From Streptomyces ambofaciens ATCC 23877 (GTDB lineage Bacteria; Actinomycetota; Actinomycetes; Streptomycetales; Streptomycetaceae): a stretch of DNA of 64,000 nucleotides. A model generated the notes under the pieces. The model saw only the letters and a program-made list of their open reading frames with translations. It was not told the DNA's origin and searched no databases. Positions 36,280 to 44,164 of the stretch are shown piece after piece. Every line of letters starts with the position of its first letter. Positions within the stretch are counted from its first letter, which is position 1. A program made the position numbers and the translations under genes. The stretch lies in NCBI RefSeq assembly GCF_001267885.1, contig NZ_CP012382.1, positions 2,839,001 to 2,903,000 on the forward strand, read 5' to 3'.

Positions 36280-37298
36280 GTGCGACTGCGCTGCGCGGTG
36301 CTCGACGACTTCCAGCGAGTGGCGACCGAGATCGCCGACTGGTCGCCCGTCGAGGGCGACGTGGACGTCGTGTCCTTCGACACCCATCACGCCGACGAGG
36401 AGACCCTCGCCGCGGCCCTCGCCGACGTCGACATCGTGGTCACCCTGCGGGAACGCGTGCCGTTTCCCGGGTCACTGATCACCCGACTGCCCCGGCTGAA
36501 ACTGATCATCGCCTCCGGCATGCGCAACAGCGTCATCGACTACGCCGCCGCCGAGGCGCACGGCGTCACCGTGTGCGGTACGGCCTCCTCGTCGACGCCA
36601 CCCGTCGAACTGACCTGGACCCTGCTGCTGGGCCTGGCCCGCGGCATCGTCCAGGAGAGCAACGCGCTGCGGGAGGGCGGCCCCTGGCAGCAGACGGTGG
36701 GAGCCGACCTGCACGGCCGCCGGCTCGGCCTGCTGGGCCTCGGGAAGATCGGCGGCCGGGTGGCGCAGGTCGGGCTCGCCTTCGGCATGCGGGTGAGTGG
36801 CTGGAGCCAGAACCTCACCCGGGAGCGCGCCGACGAGGTCGGTGTCGAACTCGCCCCCTCCAAGGAGGACCTGCTCCGCACCGCCGACTTCGTCTCCGTC
36901 CACCTGGCGCTCGGCGACCGCACCCGCGGCCTGCTAGGCGCCGCCGAGCTGGCCCTGCTCAGCCGACCGCCTACCTGGTCAACACCTCGCGCGCGGCGAT
37001 CGTCGACCAGGACGCCCTGCTCGCCGCGCTGCACGAGGGGCGGATCGCCGGCGCGGGCGTCGACGTCTTCGACACCGAGCCGCTGCCCGCCGGACACCCG
37101 ATGCGCACCGCCCCGCGCCTGCTGGCGACCCCGCACCTCGGCTACGTCTCGCAGACCAACTACGCCACGTACTACGGCCAGGCGGTCGAGGCGATCCAGG
37201 CCTACCTCGCGGGGTCCCCCGTACGGCGGCTGCCCGCGCCCCGCGCGTCGGACGCTCAGACGGCTCCCGCCCGGCCGGATGGCGCCGGACGCCAGTAG
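36280..37298 (+). pseudogene. D-2-hydroxyacid dehydrogenase, frameshifted
   Basis: NAD-dependent D-isomer 2-hydroxyacid dehydrogenase relative. The first frame (36280 to about 36960) gives the substrate domain and the Rossmann motif LLGLGKIGGRVAQVGLAFGM (GxGxxG) up to GAAELALL. The reading frame then changes: PTAYLVNTSRAAIVD, VDVFDTEPLPAGHP (Glu) and TPHLGYVSQ (catalytic His) continue in another frame to 37298. One base is missing at about 36961; an AAG codon for Lys is expected where AG is found. Either a sequencing or assembly error or a real inactivation. Read through, the protein would be about 340 residues, normal for the family. The 3-prime end overlaps the converging DUF2087 gene by 43 bases. 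Confidence 0.85.
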
Positions 37299-37645
37299 GT
37301 CCCGCCGCTCCGGCACAGATGGCCCAGGTCCACCAGGTGGCGCCGGAGCGTCACATGGTCGACGCCGCCCTCGTCGCACCAGGCGCGCAGCTTCGCGTCG
37401 ACCGTGCGCTCCGGGTACTCGGCGCCGGGCACGAAGGTCCGCTCGGCGATGTGTCGCAGCACCACCTTCTTGCGCGTCCAGCGCGCGGGCAGGCGTACCA
37501 GCCGTCCGTCCTTGACGAAGGTCCGCACGATCAGGCCGGCCCGGTCGTCCTCGGCCCCGGGGGTGCCGTCGGGCGGCGCCGTGGACCGGCCCTCGCGGGC
37601 CAGTTCCCTGAAAAGATCGCGGCGTTCGGATCGGTCGTCAACCAT
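37256..37645 (-). CDS. DUF2087 domain protein
   Basis: 129 residues. The C-terminal 65 residues form a DUF2087 domain: VVLRHIAERTFVPGAEYPE, KLRAWCDEGGVDHVTLRRHLVDLGHLCR and GGTYWR. Such domains are small winged-helix-like modules, often fused to or near transcription regulators. The N-terminal half is charged. No Shine-Dalgarno sequence is clear before the ATG. It converges on the dehydrogenase and overlaps its end. Function unknown; a role in gene control is suggested by the family only. Confidence 0.8.
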   Translation of the reverse strand: MVDDRSERRDLFRELAREGRSTAPPDGTPGAEDDRAGLIVRTFVKDGRLVRLPARWTRKKVVLRHIAERTFVPGAEYPERTVDAKLRAWCDEGGVDHVTLRRHLVDLGHLCRSGGTYWRPAPSGRAGAV

Positions 37646-37760
37646 GCCGGGAGGCTGGTGGACGGCCCGGCTCCGGGTGGAGCGGTTTTCCCGCCCGCCG
37701 GCACCGGCGCGCCCCCTTCCGCAGCCCCCTGTTCAAAAAGGGTGATCCTCACATTCCCCC

Positions 37761-37789
37761 CGTGACTCCTCTCCGACCTGGTGCGTTGA
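37761..37789 (+). promoter_or_regulatory. Sigma-BldN-like promoter of the chpG-like gene
   Basis: CGTGAC (37761-37766) and a perfect CGTTGA (37784-37789) are separated by 17 bases. The published sigma-BldN consensus is close to CGTAAC-N16-CGTTGA and chaplin genes are its known targets. The expected leader is about 52 bases. Spacing is one base long. Confidence 0.6.
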
Positions 37790-37847
37790 ACCGGCCGTGC
37801 GGTGGCACGTCCCGCTGCCGTGCTCCCCGAGTCAGAAGGAGAACGTG

Positions 37848-38156
37848 ATGTCTCGCATCGCGAAGGCCGCCGGCGTCGTACTCGGCGCCGGTGCGGTCGT
37901 GCTCAGCGGCACCGGCCTTGCCATGGCGGACGCGGGCGCCGAGGCCGCGGCCATCGGTTCGCCCGGTGTCCTGTCCGGCAACGTCGTCCAGATCCCGGTG
38001 AACGTGCCGGTCAACGTCTGCGGCAACACGATCAACGTGATCGGTCTGCTGAACCCGGCCTTCGGCAACGCCTGCGAAAACGGCGACGACGACAAGAAGA
38101 AGGACGAGAGCGACAAGCACGGCGACGACGGCAAGAACAGCGGCTACGGCAGCTGA
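37848..38156 (+). CDS. chpG: Short chaplin with charged C-terminal tail (ChpG-like)
   Basis: 102 residues. Sec signal peptide (1-27, cut before DAGAEAAA), one chaplin domain with GSPGVLSGNVVQIPVNVPVN and the paired cysteines in VCGNTINVIGLLNPAFGNAC, then a 25-residue Asp/Lys-rich tail (ENGDDDKKKDESDK onward). Chaplins self-assemble into amphipathic amyloid at the air interface, letting aerial hyphae grow. The gene lies directly before melC2, as chpG does in S. coelicolor, whose product I also recall as having an acidic tail. AGAAGGAG is seven bases before the ATG. Confidence 0.93.
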   Translation: MSRIAKAAGVVLGAGAVVLSGTGLAMADAGAEAAAIGSPGVLSGNVVQIPVNVPVNVCGNTINVIGLLNPAFGNACENGDDDKKKDESDKHGDDGKNSGYGS

Positions 38157-38170
38157 CCCCTGCGGTCACC

Positions 38171-38204
38171 GAGGAGCCCCGGCCACCATCGGCCGGGGCT
38201 CCTC
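38171..38204. terminator. Bidirectional terminator between chpG-like and melC2
   Basis: A perfect 14-bp stem, GAGGAGCCCCGGCC (38171-38184) with GGCCGGGGCTCCTC (38191-38204), around six bases. It is placed after the chaplin stop and before the converging melC2 stop. Confidence 0.88.
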
Positions 38205-38245
38205 CCGTTCCCCCGGTTCCGTCCCTCCGGCGTCCTCAGGCGCGC

Positions 38246-39112
38246 TCAGGCGTACCGGTAGATCCGGCTGTGGTCCTCCAGCTCGTCCGGCGTCACGTCC
38301 CAGGGCGGCAGCTTCTCGTGCCGCGCGACGATCCTTCCGTGCTGTGCGCTGCCCCGGCCGGGCGGTTCGGCGGGCAGGTAGCGGGCCCCGCGGTGCCGGG
38401 CCTGCCAGCGGGACCACAGGAGGTCCACGAAGGCGTGGTGCAGCCAGAACACCGGGTCGTTGACGGAGGCGCCGCCGACCATGGCCCCGCCGACCCAGCG
38501 GTGCACACGGTTGTGGTTGCGCCAGGAGACGCTGCCGCGGCCGGTCCCCCACCCCTCCAGCTTGTTGCGGAACCCCTTGCGGGACGTGGAGTCCCAGGGC
38601 GTGGTGTCGTACACCGGGTCGTCGAGGGCCCACTCCAGGTCGCTCTTCGTGGGCAGCCCCAGGGGATCGGCGGCCCGTCCGAGGTCCCGGGTGAGGTACT
38701 CGGTGTCGGTGACGTTCTCCTTGAGGGTCCAGTTGCCCTCGGCATGGGCGAACGGCCCGGTGGTCACCCGGTGGTCGGAGCGCCGCCCGGTGCCGCCGAG
38801 CAGATCGGCGGTCCAGGGGGCGGAGGAGGTGGTGCGGTCCTTCGTCCAGTCCCAGTAGGGCACGGTGACCGACGGGTCGACCCGGCGCAGCGCCTCCTCC
38901 AGGTCCAGCAGGAACCGGCGGTGCCAGGGCAGGAAGGACGGCGCCATGTGCGCCGTACGGAGACCGTCCTCGCCGTCGGAGACGTAGTACTCGATGTGGG
39001 TGCGCACGAACTCGTCGTACTCACCACGCCGTTTGATCTCCAGCAGCGCCTTGACGAACCGTCGCTTCTCGGTGCGGGTGAGGGTGCTGACGTCCTTACG
39101 CGTGTACGCCAT
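38246..39112 (-). CDS. melC2: Tyrosinase MelC2
   Basis: 288-residue type-3 copper monophenol oxidase that turns tyrosine to DOPAquinone for melanin. CuA ligands His39, His55 and His64 (in TAHMAPSFLPWHRRFL); CuB ligands His200 and His204 (in RNHNRVHRWVGG) and His226 (in FWLHHAFVD); all six are present. There is no own signal peptide; in Streptomyces it leaves the cell as a complex with MelC1. Its start overlaps the end of melC1 by 17 bases. About 15 residues longer than the 273-residue S. antibioticus/glaucescens enzymes, with an insertion near GTGRRSDHRVTTG. Confidence 0.96.
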   Translation of the reverse strand: MAYTRKDVSTLTRTEKRRFVKALLEIKRRGEYDEFVRTHIEYYVSDGEDGLRTAHMAPSFLPWHRRFLLDLEEALRRVDPSVTVPYWDWTKDRTTSSAPWTADLLGGTGRRSDHRVTTGPFAHAEGNWTLKENVTDTEYLTRDLGRAADPLGLPTKSDLEWALDDPVYDTTPWDSTSRKGFRNKLEGWGTGRGSVSWRNHNRVHRWVGGAMVGGASVNDPVFWLHHAFVDLLWSRWQARHRGARYLPAEPPGRGSAQHGRIVARHEKLPPWDVTPDELEDHSRIYRYA

Positions 39113-39623
39113 GGTGCCCCCCGGAGTGCTCCTGGCCGGCGGCCGGGGTGTCGCGCAGGTGCTCGCCGGGACCGAGTTCGTCCACGGCCCCGCGCGCCGC
39201 GGCGAGGGGGGTGGGGTACGAGCGGTAGTGGTCGATCATGCTGAGCCAGCTGCCGTCGGCCCGGCGCATCAGATGCAGGGGCCGGCCGTCCACGGTGACG
39301 TGCCAGGAACCGGCGCCGACGGCGCGCCCCGCGGCGGACCGGATGCCGCGGATGCGGCGGCCGCGGTAGGTCTCGTCGAACGAGGCGCTGCCGGACGGCT
39401 CCTCGGCGCGCGGCTCGGGGCGCGCGGGCTGCCCGCCCGCGCCGGTGGCGGCGGCCCGGGAGGGCCGGGAGGCGACGACCAGGGGCGCCAGGCCCACGGC
39501 GAGCGCCGGGGCGAGCAGCCCCCGCATCATCTGCCGCCGTGTGCCGTGCGCCGGTCGGCCTCTCGCCGGGCCCTCCGCCTCCCGCTCCGTGCCGCTCGGT
39601 GTTCCGCCCAGATTGACGACCAT
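39096..39623 (-). CDS. melC1: Tyrosinase cofactor/chaperone MelC1
   Basis: 175 residues. A twin-arginine signal (GTRRQMMRGLLAPALAVGL) is followed by a variable Pro/Glu-rich spacer and the caddie domain (about 100-165): SFDETYRGRRIRGI, WHVTVDGRPLHLMRRADGSWLSMIDHYRSYPTPL. The protein binds apo-tyrosinase, inserts copper and carries the complex out by the Tat route. The C-terminus is His-rich (HSGGHHGVHA), likely copper-binding. ATG at 39623 has GAGGAG seven bases upstream. It is the first gene of the melC operon and overlaps melC2. It is longer than the usual 120-150 residues because of the spacer. Confidence 0.93.
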   Translation of the reverse strand: MVVNLGGTPSGTEREAEGPARGRPAHGTRRQMMRGLLAPALAVGLAPLVVASRPSRAAATGAGGQPARPEPRAEEPSGSASFDETYRGRRIRGIRSAAGRAVGAGSWHVTVDGRPLHLMRRADGSWLSMIDHYRSYPTPLAAARGAVDELGPGEHLRDTPAAGQEHSGGHHGVHA

Positions 39624-39753
39624 GGCTCGCTCCTCGTCCGGTTCGGTGATCCGTACCGGTAACCGAGCGACGGGCCCCGCGGTCACCGCCCACGGGGCCA
39701 CACGGGGCACCGGCCACCGCGACGGAGGGACCGGGAACGAGACCCGCGCGGGC

Positions 39754-40269
39754 CTACAGTCCGGGGCCGACGCCCAGGTCGGCCGCGGGCACCGTCTGCA
39801 CCACCGGGGTGAGGACGCCCGCCTGGGGCAGCTGGGCGGCCGGCAGGCCGAAGCTCCCGCCGTCGGGCGCGCTGAGCGGGGCGTCCAGGGACAGACCCGG
39901 CGCCAGGGCCCGCAGCTCGGTGGCCGGGGCCTCGACGGCGGCGTGGTCGAACCCGTCCCCGAGGACCTGCGGCAGGGGCTGGCGCAGGTCGACCCCCGGC
40001 AGTCCGCTGCGCACCGGCAGCTGCGGAAGCGTCCGCTCCGGCAGCAGCCGGCCCTCGACGTACCGTGGCCCCTCGGGCGCGCCCGGTGTCAGCACGGGCA
40101 GTTCGCCGGCCACGTCGGGCAGTTCCATGCCGAGAGCCGTCTCGGCACCGCCCAGCGGTACGGGCACGGGGATCGCGCCGGCCGCTGCGGCGGGGGCCGC
40201 CGCTACGCCCACGGCGGCCGCCACACCGGTGACGACGGCGGCCAGGGTTCGTCTGGTGGTCGACTTCAT
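39754..40269 (-). CDS. Small secreted protein of the chaplin/melanin island
   Basis: 171 residues. Sec-type signal ([30 protein letters not shown]), then a Pro/Leu/Gly-rich mature part without cysteine: PVPVPLGGAETALGMELPD, LPQLPVRSGLPGVDLRQPL, LPAAQLPQAGVLTPV. No enzymatic motif or anchor. The start at 40269 (MKS) fits the signal; ATG 40293 is upstream in frame. It lies between melC1 and two other small secreted genes, all on the same strand, in the place of one of the three genes between melC1 and chpF in S. coelicolor. Function unknown; a surface role is context only. Confidence 0.7.
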   Translation of the reverse strand: MKSTTRRTLAAVVTGVAAAVGVAAAPAAAAGAIPVPVPLGGAETALGMELPDVAGELPVLTPGAPEGPRYVEGRLLPERTLPQLPVRSGLPGVDLRQPLPQVLGDGFDHAAVEAPATELRALAPGLSLDAPLSAPDGGSFGLPAAQLPQAGVLTPVVQTVPAADLGVGPGL

Positions 40270-40334
40270 GTCAGGCACGGTCCCTTTCATCAATGCGAGA
40301 AGGAAAGCGGAAGAACGCGGCGGGGGAATTCGGG

Positions 40335-40616
40335 TCAGCGGCCCAGCGGGAGACCGCCGAGCAGACCGCCCTTGGAGTTCAGCTGGGTGGTCGCGCCCTT
40401 CACGGTGTGCAGCACGGAGTCCTTGTTCTCGGTGTCCAGCGCTTCCGACTGGTGCTTGAGCGGCATCACGTCGATGGGTTCCGCGGTGAGCGCGTTCACG
40501 GCACCGTTGAGGCTGGTGGGCGTGAGGGCCTCGGCGTCGTAGGCGAACGCGGGCGCGGCGGAGCCGGCGGCGACCAGGGACCCGGCGACGAGGGCGGCGG
40601 CCTTGAGGGACTTCAT
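40335..40616 (-). CDS. Very small secreted protein of the chaplin/melanin island
   Basis: 93 residues. Signal peptide MKSLKAAALVAGSLVAAGSA followed by APAFA, cut before YDAEAL. The mature chain is about 68 residues: LTPTSLNGAVNALTAEPIDV, a helical LKHQSEALDTENKDSVLHTV and a Gly/Leu-rich end GGLLGGLPLGR. No cysteine. AAGGA lies six bases before the ATG. It is probably co-transcribed with the next gene (65 bases apart). No family recognised, but size and site resemble structural surface peptides. Confidence 0.75.
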   Translation of the reverse strand: MKSLKAAALVAGSLVAAGSAAPAFAYDAEALTPTSLNGAVNALTAEPIDVMPLKHQSEALDTENKDSVLHTVKGATTQLNSKGGLLGGLPLGR

Positions 40617-40781
40617 CGTGATTCCTTTCTTCGGCGACCCGGCGACCAGGTGACCCGGGGCCACCGGAGGAAATGCTGACGCCGTGCCTAACGACCTGCG
40701 CCGGGCCCGGAAACCCCGCGGCCGGAAGACATATGAGATCTCCGGAGAATCGCCTCCGGGGCAGCCCCGGAAAAGGGAAAA

Positions 40782-40819
40782 GGCCGTTGCGCCACCCCGT
40801 GAGGGACGGCGCAACGGCC
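40782..40819 (-). terminator. Intrinsic terminator of the 252-residue secreted protein gene
   Basis: A perfect 12-bp stem, GGCCGTTGCGCC (40782-40793) with GGCGCAACGGCC (40808-40819). On the minus strand it is followed by TTTTCCCTTTT, a real T-tract, which is rare in this genome. It separates the gene at 40837-41595 from the two smaller secreted genes downstream. Confidence 0.92.
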
Positions 40820-40836
40820 CGGAACGCCGTGGGGCG

Positions 40837-41595
40837 TCAGGCAGGGTCGGCCGGGAGCGGGTTCGCCGGTGCGGCGGCTTCCGGAGTGGCGGCTTCCGGG
40901 GCGCTCGGCAGGGCGGGCAGCCCGGCCAGGTCTGCGGCGGGCAGGCCGCTGCCCACCAGGGTGGCGGCGACGACGTTGACGACGCCGTTCACCACTTCCT
41001 GGACGGCCGGGGTCACCTGCTCGGCGGTACCGGAGGTGGCGGCCTGGACCAGGGCGTCGATCTGCTTCTGGAGAGCGGCGTGCGCGTCGGCGGCCAGGGC
41101 GTCCGCCGCCGCGGTCCCGTCGCTGTCCTGCGCCACCACGGGCGCCGGCAGCGTGACCGGCGTCTCGGCCTCCGGCGCGGTCACGGCCGGCGGCTGGGCC
41201 GGGGTGCTCGTGCCGGGCGTGGCGGTACCGGGCGTCGTCGTGCCCGGTGTGGTGGCCGTGTCGTCGGCGTCCGCGTCCGCCGCGTCGGCCTTGGCGAGGG
41301 CGTCCTTCACGGCGGCGGAGAGCTGGTCCGCGTCCGTGGCGGAGAGCCGGCCGTCGTCGGCCTTGAGGACGGCGCTGAGCAGATCGGTGACCGGCGTGAG
41401 CACGCCGCCCAGGCCGGCCAGGCTGCCGACCTGGTCCTGCAGTTCCTCCACGTCGGGGAGGGGTGCGCGGGACGCCGCGTGGGTGCGTTCCCGGACCGAG
41501 TCGCCATCGGCCGCCATCACCGCCGGCCCGGAGAGACCGATCAGGAGGCCGGCGGTGAGGGCGGTGGTGGCGATTCGCCGTGCGGGCAGACGCAT
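40837..41595 (-). CDS. Secreted Ala/Thr/Pro-rich protein of the chaplin/melanin island
   Basis: 252 residues. Signal peptide (RLPARRIATTALTAGLLIGL onward, cut after VMAAD), a helical segment (PDVEELQDQVGSLAGLGGVL, DLLSAVLKADDGRLS), a Thr/Pro-Gly linker of TPGT repeats (about 140-160), a second helical segment (AADAHAALQKQIDALVQAAT, VQEVVNGVVNVVAATL) and an Ala/Pro-rich end. No cysteine or anchor. ATG at 41595 has AAAGGAA six bases upstream. Own terminator downstream, so a separate transcript from its two smaller neighbours. No family recognised. Confidence 0.72.
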   Translation of the reverse strand: MRLPARRIATTALTAGLLIGLSGPAVMAADGDSVRERTHAASRAPLPDVEELQDQVGSLAGLGGVLTPVTDLLSAVLKADDGRLSATDADQLSAAVKDALAKADAADADADDTATTPGTTTPGTATPGTSTPAQPPAVTAPEAETPVTLPAPVVAQDSDGTAAADALAADAHAALQKQIDALVQAATSGTAEQVTPAVQEVVNGVVNVVAATLVGSGLPAADLAGLPALPSAPEAATPEAAAPANPLPADPA

Positions 41596-41896
41596 GGGGG
41601 TTCCTTTCGGTGGGGCGTCGGATCTTGTGCCCACCGTGGAATCGCCCGTGGCGCTCTGCAACCGATCGACCACGCCGCGCACTCGCCCGCGGTTCCCGGG
41701 GCCGGCGTCCTACCTGGTGAGACGCCGTGTCAAGGCCCCGAGGCCGTGTCGACGCCCGCACCCCCCATTCGGGGGCGGCACACCGCCGTCCGTGCGGCAA
41801 GGCGAACCGGGCCACCCGTGCGGCAACGCGAACCGGCCGCCCGCTCGCGGAGGAACCGCGGTACGGACGGCCGGTGCAGAGGGTTCGAGCCGACGG
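41596..41896. other. Intergenic region with 20-bp direct repeat, between a secreted protein gene and chpF-like
   Basis: 301 bases without a gene. Contains two copies of CGTGCGGCAAGGCGAACCGG (41791-41810 and 41817-41836, one mismatch) and a short CCCCC/GGGGG hairpin at about 41762-41775 that may end the chpF-like transcript. Confidence 0.6.
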
Positions 41897-42136
41897 TCAG
41901 TCGTTCTCGCACTCGTTGCCGAACGCCGGGTTCAGCAGGCCGATGACGTCGATGGTGTTGCCGCAGACGTTGACCGGGATGTGGACCGGGACCTGCAGAA
42001 CGTTGCCCGACAGCACGCCCGGGGAGTGGGCGGCGGCGGCCTGCGCGCCGGCGTCGGCGGCGGCGACACCGGCGGTGCCCGCCACCGCGGCGGCGGCGAC
42101 GGAGGTCAGGGCCAGGCCCTTCGCGATACGCGACAT
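41897..42136 (-). CDS. chpF: Short chaplin (ChpF-like)
   Basis: 79 residues: signal peptide (MSRIAKGLALTSVAAAAVAG onward), then a single chaplin domain, HSPGVLSGNVLQVPVHIPVN and VCGNTIDVIGLLNPAFGNEC, ending ECEND with no tail. Two cysteines form the conserved disulfide. By position (three genes after melC1, before a ten-gene polysaccharide stretch) it corresponds to chpF. The ATG at 42136 has AAGGAG ten bases upstream. A BldN-type promoter lies about 50 bases upstream. Works with the other chaplins in the hydrophobic aerial sheath. Confidence 0.93.
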   Translation of the reverse strand: MSRIAKGLALTSVAAAAVAGTAGVAAADAGAQAAAAHSPGVLSGNVLQVPVHIPVNVCGNTIDVIGLLNPAFGNECEND

Positions 42137-42526
42137 GGAGAGGTGCTCCTTGGGGTTGACACAAACATCCGGGCGGGTGCCCGGCGCAGTGTCAACGCGT
42201 GGCACGCACGTGAGTTGTGCCGCCGAAAGAGTGATGTCACCGGGGCCCGGCGTTCACGGATCCGACACACTTACCCGGTTTCACCGTATTAGTACGGATA
42301 GCGGCTAGAGTTCCGCACCATCTGACGCATCCCTGTTGCACCACTTGCGGGACTTCGGCCGAGGGCACTCTCCGAGAACTCCGAACGTGGCGGTGACCAG
42401 CCGGACTTCCGGCTCGTTTCCCCGTAGGACGCGGCGTGCGCCGGTGTACGCCGCGTCGCGGTCGGCGCCTGCGATGAGACGCGTTCCCGCCCGTCCCGAG
42501 CATTTTCCGTGAGCGAGGAAACGCGT
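42137..42526. other. Divergent intergenic region, chpF-like to polysaccharide operon
   Basis: 390 bases with no gene. Holds the BldN-type promoter of the chaplin (42192-42219, minus strand), an inverted repeat CCGTA/TACGG at 42284-42297 and, at its right end, the ribosome site GAGGAA (42515-42520) of the first glycosyltransferase. The promoter of the polysaccharide operon must be here but I could not define it. Confidence 0.55.
42192..42219 (-). promoter_or_regulatory. Sigma-BldN-like promoter of the chpF-like gene
   Basis: On the minus strand CACAAC (42219-42214) is followed after exactly 16 bases by CGTTGA (42197-42192), a full match at -10 and 4 of 6 at -35. The expected leader is about 49 bases. 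Confidence 0.62.
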
Positions 42527-44164
42527 ATGCACCTGCCACCGACCGAGTCCCGGCCACGGGTTCTGCACATCACCCAGCCGGTCGAAGGCGGAGTCGCCCG
42601 TGTCGTGGCGGACCTGACGCGGGCTCAGCTCGCCGCCGGTCTGCGCGTCGCGGTCGCCTGTCCCGACGGGGACCTCGCGGACCGGCTCCGGTCGCTGGGC
42701 GCCGACGTGCGGCACTGGCCGGCGACGCGGTCGCCGGGTCCGGCCCTGTTCCCCGAGGTACGGCGGCTCGCCCGGGTGGTCCGGGAGGTCCGGCCCGACC
42801 TGGTGCACGCGCACAGCGCGAAGGCCGGTCTGGCGGGACGGCTCGCCGTACGCGGGCGGGTCCCGACCGTGTTCCACCCGCACGCCTGGTCGTTCGAGGC
42901 GGTCGACGGGGCCGCCGCGGCCCTGGCGCTCGGCTGGGAGCGGTGGGGGGCGCGGTGGGCGGCGCGGACGGTGTGCGTCAGTGAGGCGGAGCGGCTGCGG
43001 GGAGCGCGGGCCGGGGTGCGCGCCCGCTGGTCCGTGATCCCGAACGGCATCGACCTCGACCGCTTCGGTGCGGACGACGTGGCCGAGCAGGCGCCGCTGG
43101 TCGACGTGGGGACGGCCGGCCCGGACGCCCCGCTGGTGGTCGACGCGGGGACGGCCGGCCCGGACGCCCCGCTGGTGGTCTGCGTGGGGCGGCTGTGCCG
43201 GCAGAAGGGGCAGGACGTCCTGCTGTCCGCCTGGGAGTCGGTCCTCGCGCGCGTCCCCGGGGCCCGGCTGGTGCTGGTCGGCGACGGTCCGGACCGGGCA
43301 CGGCTCACCGAGCGGGCCTCGGCGGGCCGGCCGGCCCCGCCCGGGCCGGGGGACGGCCACCCCGGGGAGAGCGGACCGGCCTCCGTGCTGTTCACGGGTG
43401 CCGTCGTGGACGCCGTCCCCTGGTACCGGGCCGCCGACCTGGTCGTCCTGCCGTCGCGCTGGGAGGGCATGGCGCTGGCCCCGCTGGAGGCGATGGCCTG
43501 TGGGCGGCCCGTGGTGGTGACCGACGTGGACGGTGCCCGGGAGAGCCTGCCGCCCGCCCTCGTGCCGCACTGCGTGGTGCCGCCCGAGAACCCGGCGGCG
43601 CTGGCCGATGCCGTCGCCCGGCTGTTGCTCGACGCTCCGCTGCGCACCTCGCTCGGCCGCCGGGGGCGCGCGCACGTGCGGTCCACGCACGACGTACGGC
43701 ACACGGCCGCGGCGGTCGCGGCGCTCTACGACGGCCTCCTCGTCGCCGAGGGCGCGACGACCGGGCCGCTCACGGTCCACGGCGGCCGACCGCCGGCGCC
43801 CGCGCCGCACCACCCCGACAGCAGACCGAGCCCTCCGGCGCACCCTCGTGAGGGCAGCGGCCCGGCCCCCGCGGAACGTCCCGCCTCCGTCCCCCGGACG
43901 CCCGCCGAACCCCACCTCCCCGGCACCCGGCCGGCCCGCACGGAGCCCCACCTCCCCGGCACACCGGCCGAGCTTCACCCCCGGGGCACCCGGCCGGCAC
44001 CCGCCGAATCCCGCCTCCGGGGCAGCCGGCCCGCATCCCCCGTGTCCGACCTCCCCGGCACCCGGCCGGCGCCCGCCGCGTCCTGCCTCCCCGGTGACGG
44101 GGCCGCAGCCGGGGGGCGGGCCGGCGCCGCGCCCATCGAGTACAGGGAGCCCACCCACCCGTGA
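42527..44164 (+). CDS. GT4-type glycosyltransferase with Pro-rich repetitive tail
   Basis: 545 residues. GT-B fold: N-terminal domain with PRVLHITQPVEGGVARVVADL and VHAHSAKAGLAGRLA; C-terminal domain with VVCVGRLCRQKGQDVLLSAW, LVLVGDGPDRARL and the EX7E-like PSRWEGMALAPLEAMACGRPVV, which binds the nucleotide sugar. A 13-residue unit (VDxGTAGPDAPLV) is duplicated in front of the second domain, and about 105 residues at the end are Pro-rich HLPGTRPA-like repeats without catalytic role. ATG at 42527 follows GAGGAA by six bases. First gene of an overlapping eight-gene operon. It probably adds a sugar to a lipid-linked repeat unit; donor and acceptor unknown. Confidence 0.87.
   Translation: MHLPPTESRPRVLHITQPVEGGVARVVADLTRAQLAAGLRVAVACPDGDLADRLRSLGADVRHWPATRSPGPALFPEVRRLARVVREVRPDLVHAHSAKAGLAGRLAVRGRVPTVFHPHAWSFEAVDGAAAALALGWERWGARWAARTVCVSEAERLRGARAGVRARWSVIPNGIDLDRFGADDVAEQAPLVDVGTAGPDAPLVVDAGTAGPDAPLVVCVGRLCRQKGQDVLLSAWESVLARVPGARLVLVGDGPDRARLTERASAGRPAPPGPGDGHPGESGPASVLFTGAVVDAVPWYRAADLVVLPSRWEGMALAPLEAMACGRPVVVTDVDGARESLPPALVPHCVVPPENPAALADAVARLLLDAPLRTSLGRRGRAHVRSTHDVRHTAAAVAALYDGLLVAEGATTGPLTVHGGRPPAPAPHHPDSRPSPPAHPREGSGPAPAERPASVPRTPAEPHLPGTRPARTEPHLPGTPAELHPRGTRPAPAESRLRGSRPASPVSDLPGTRPAPAASCLPGDGAAAGGRAGAAPIEYREPTHP
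43103..43180 (+). repeat. 39-bp in-frame tandem duplication in the glycosyltransferase
   Basis: Two 39-bp units (43103-43141 and 43142-43180) differ at a single base and add 13 residues. They lie at the join of the two GT-B domains, where an insertion should be tolerated. Confidence 0.9.

Noticed and set aside
36961..37515. Continuation of the dehydrogenase in its first frame to 37515
   Set aside because: After 36961 this frame gives Arg/Ser/Thr-rich nonsense, while the conserved dehydrogenase C-terminus is found in another frame ending at 37298.
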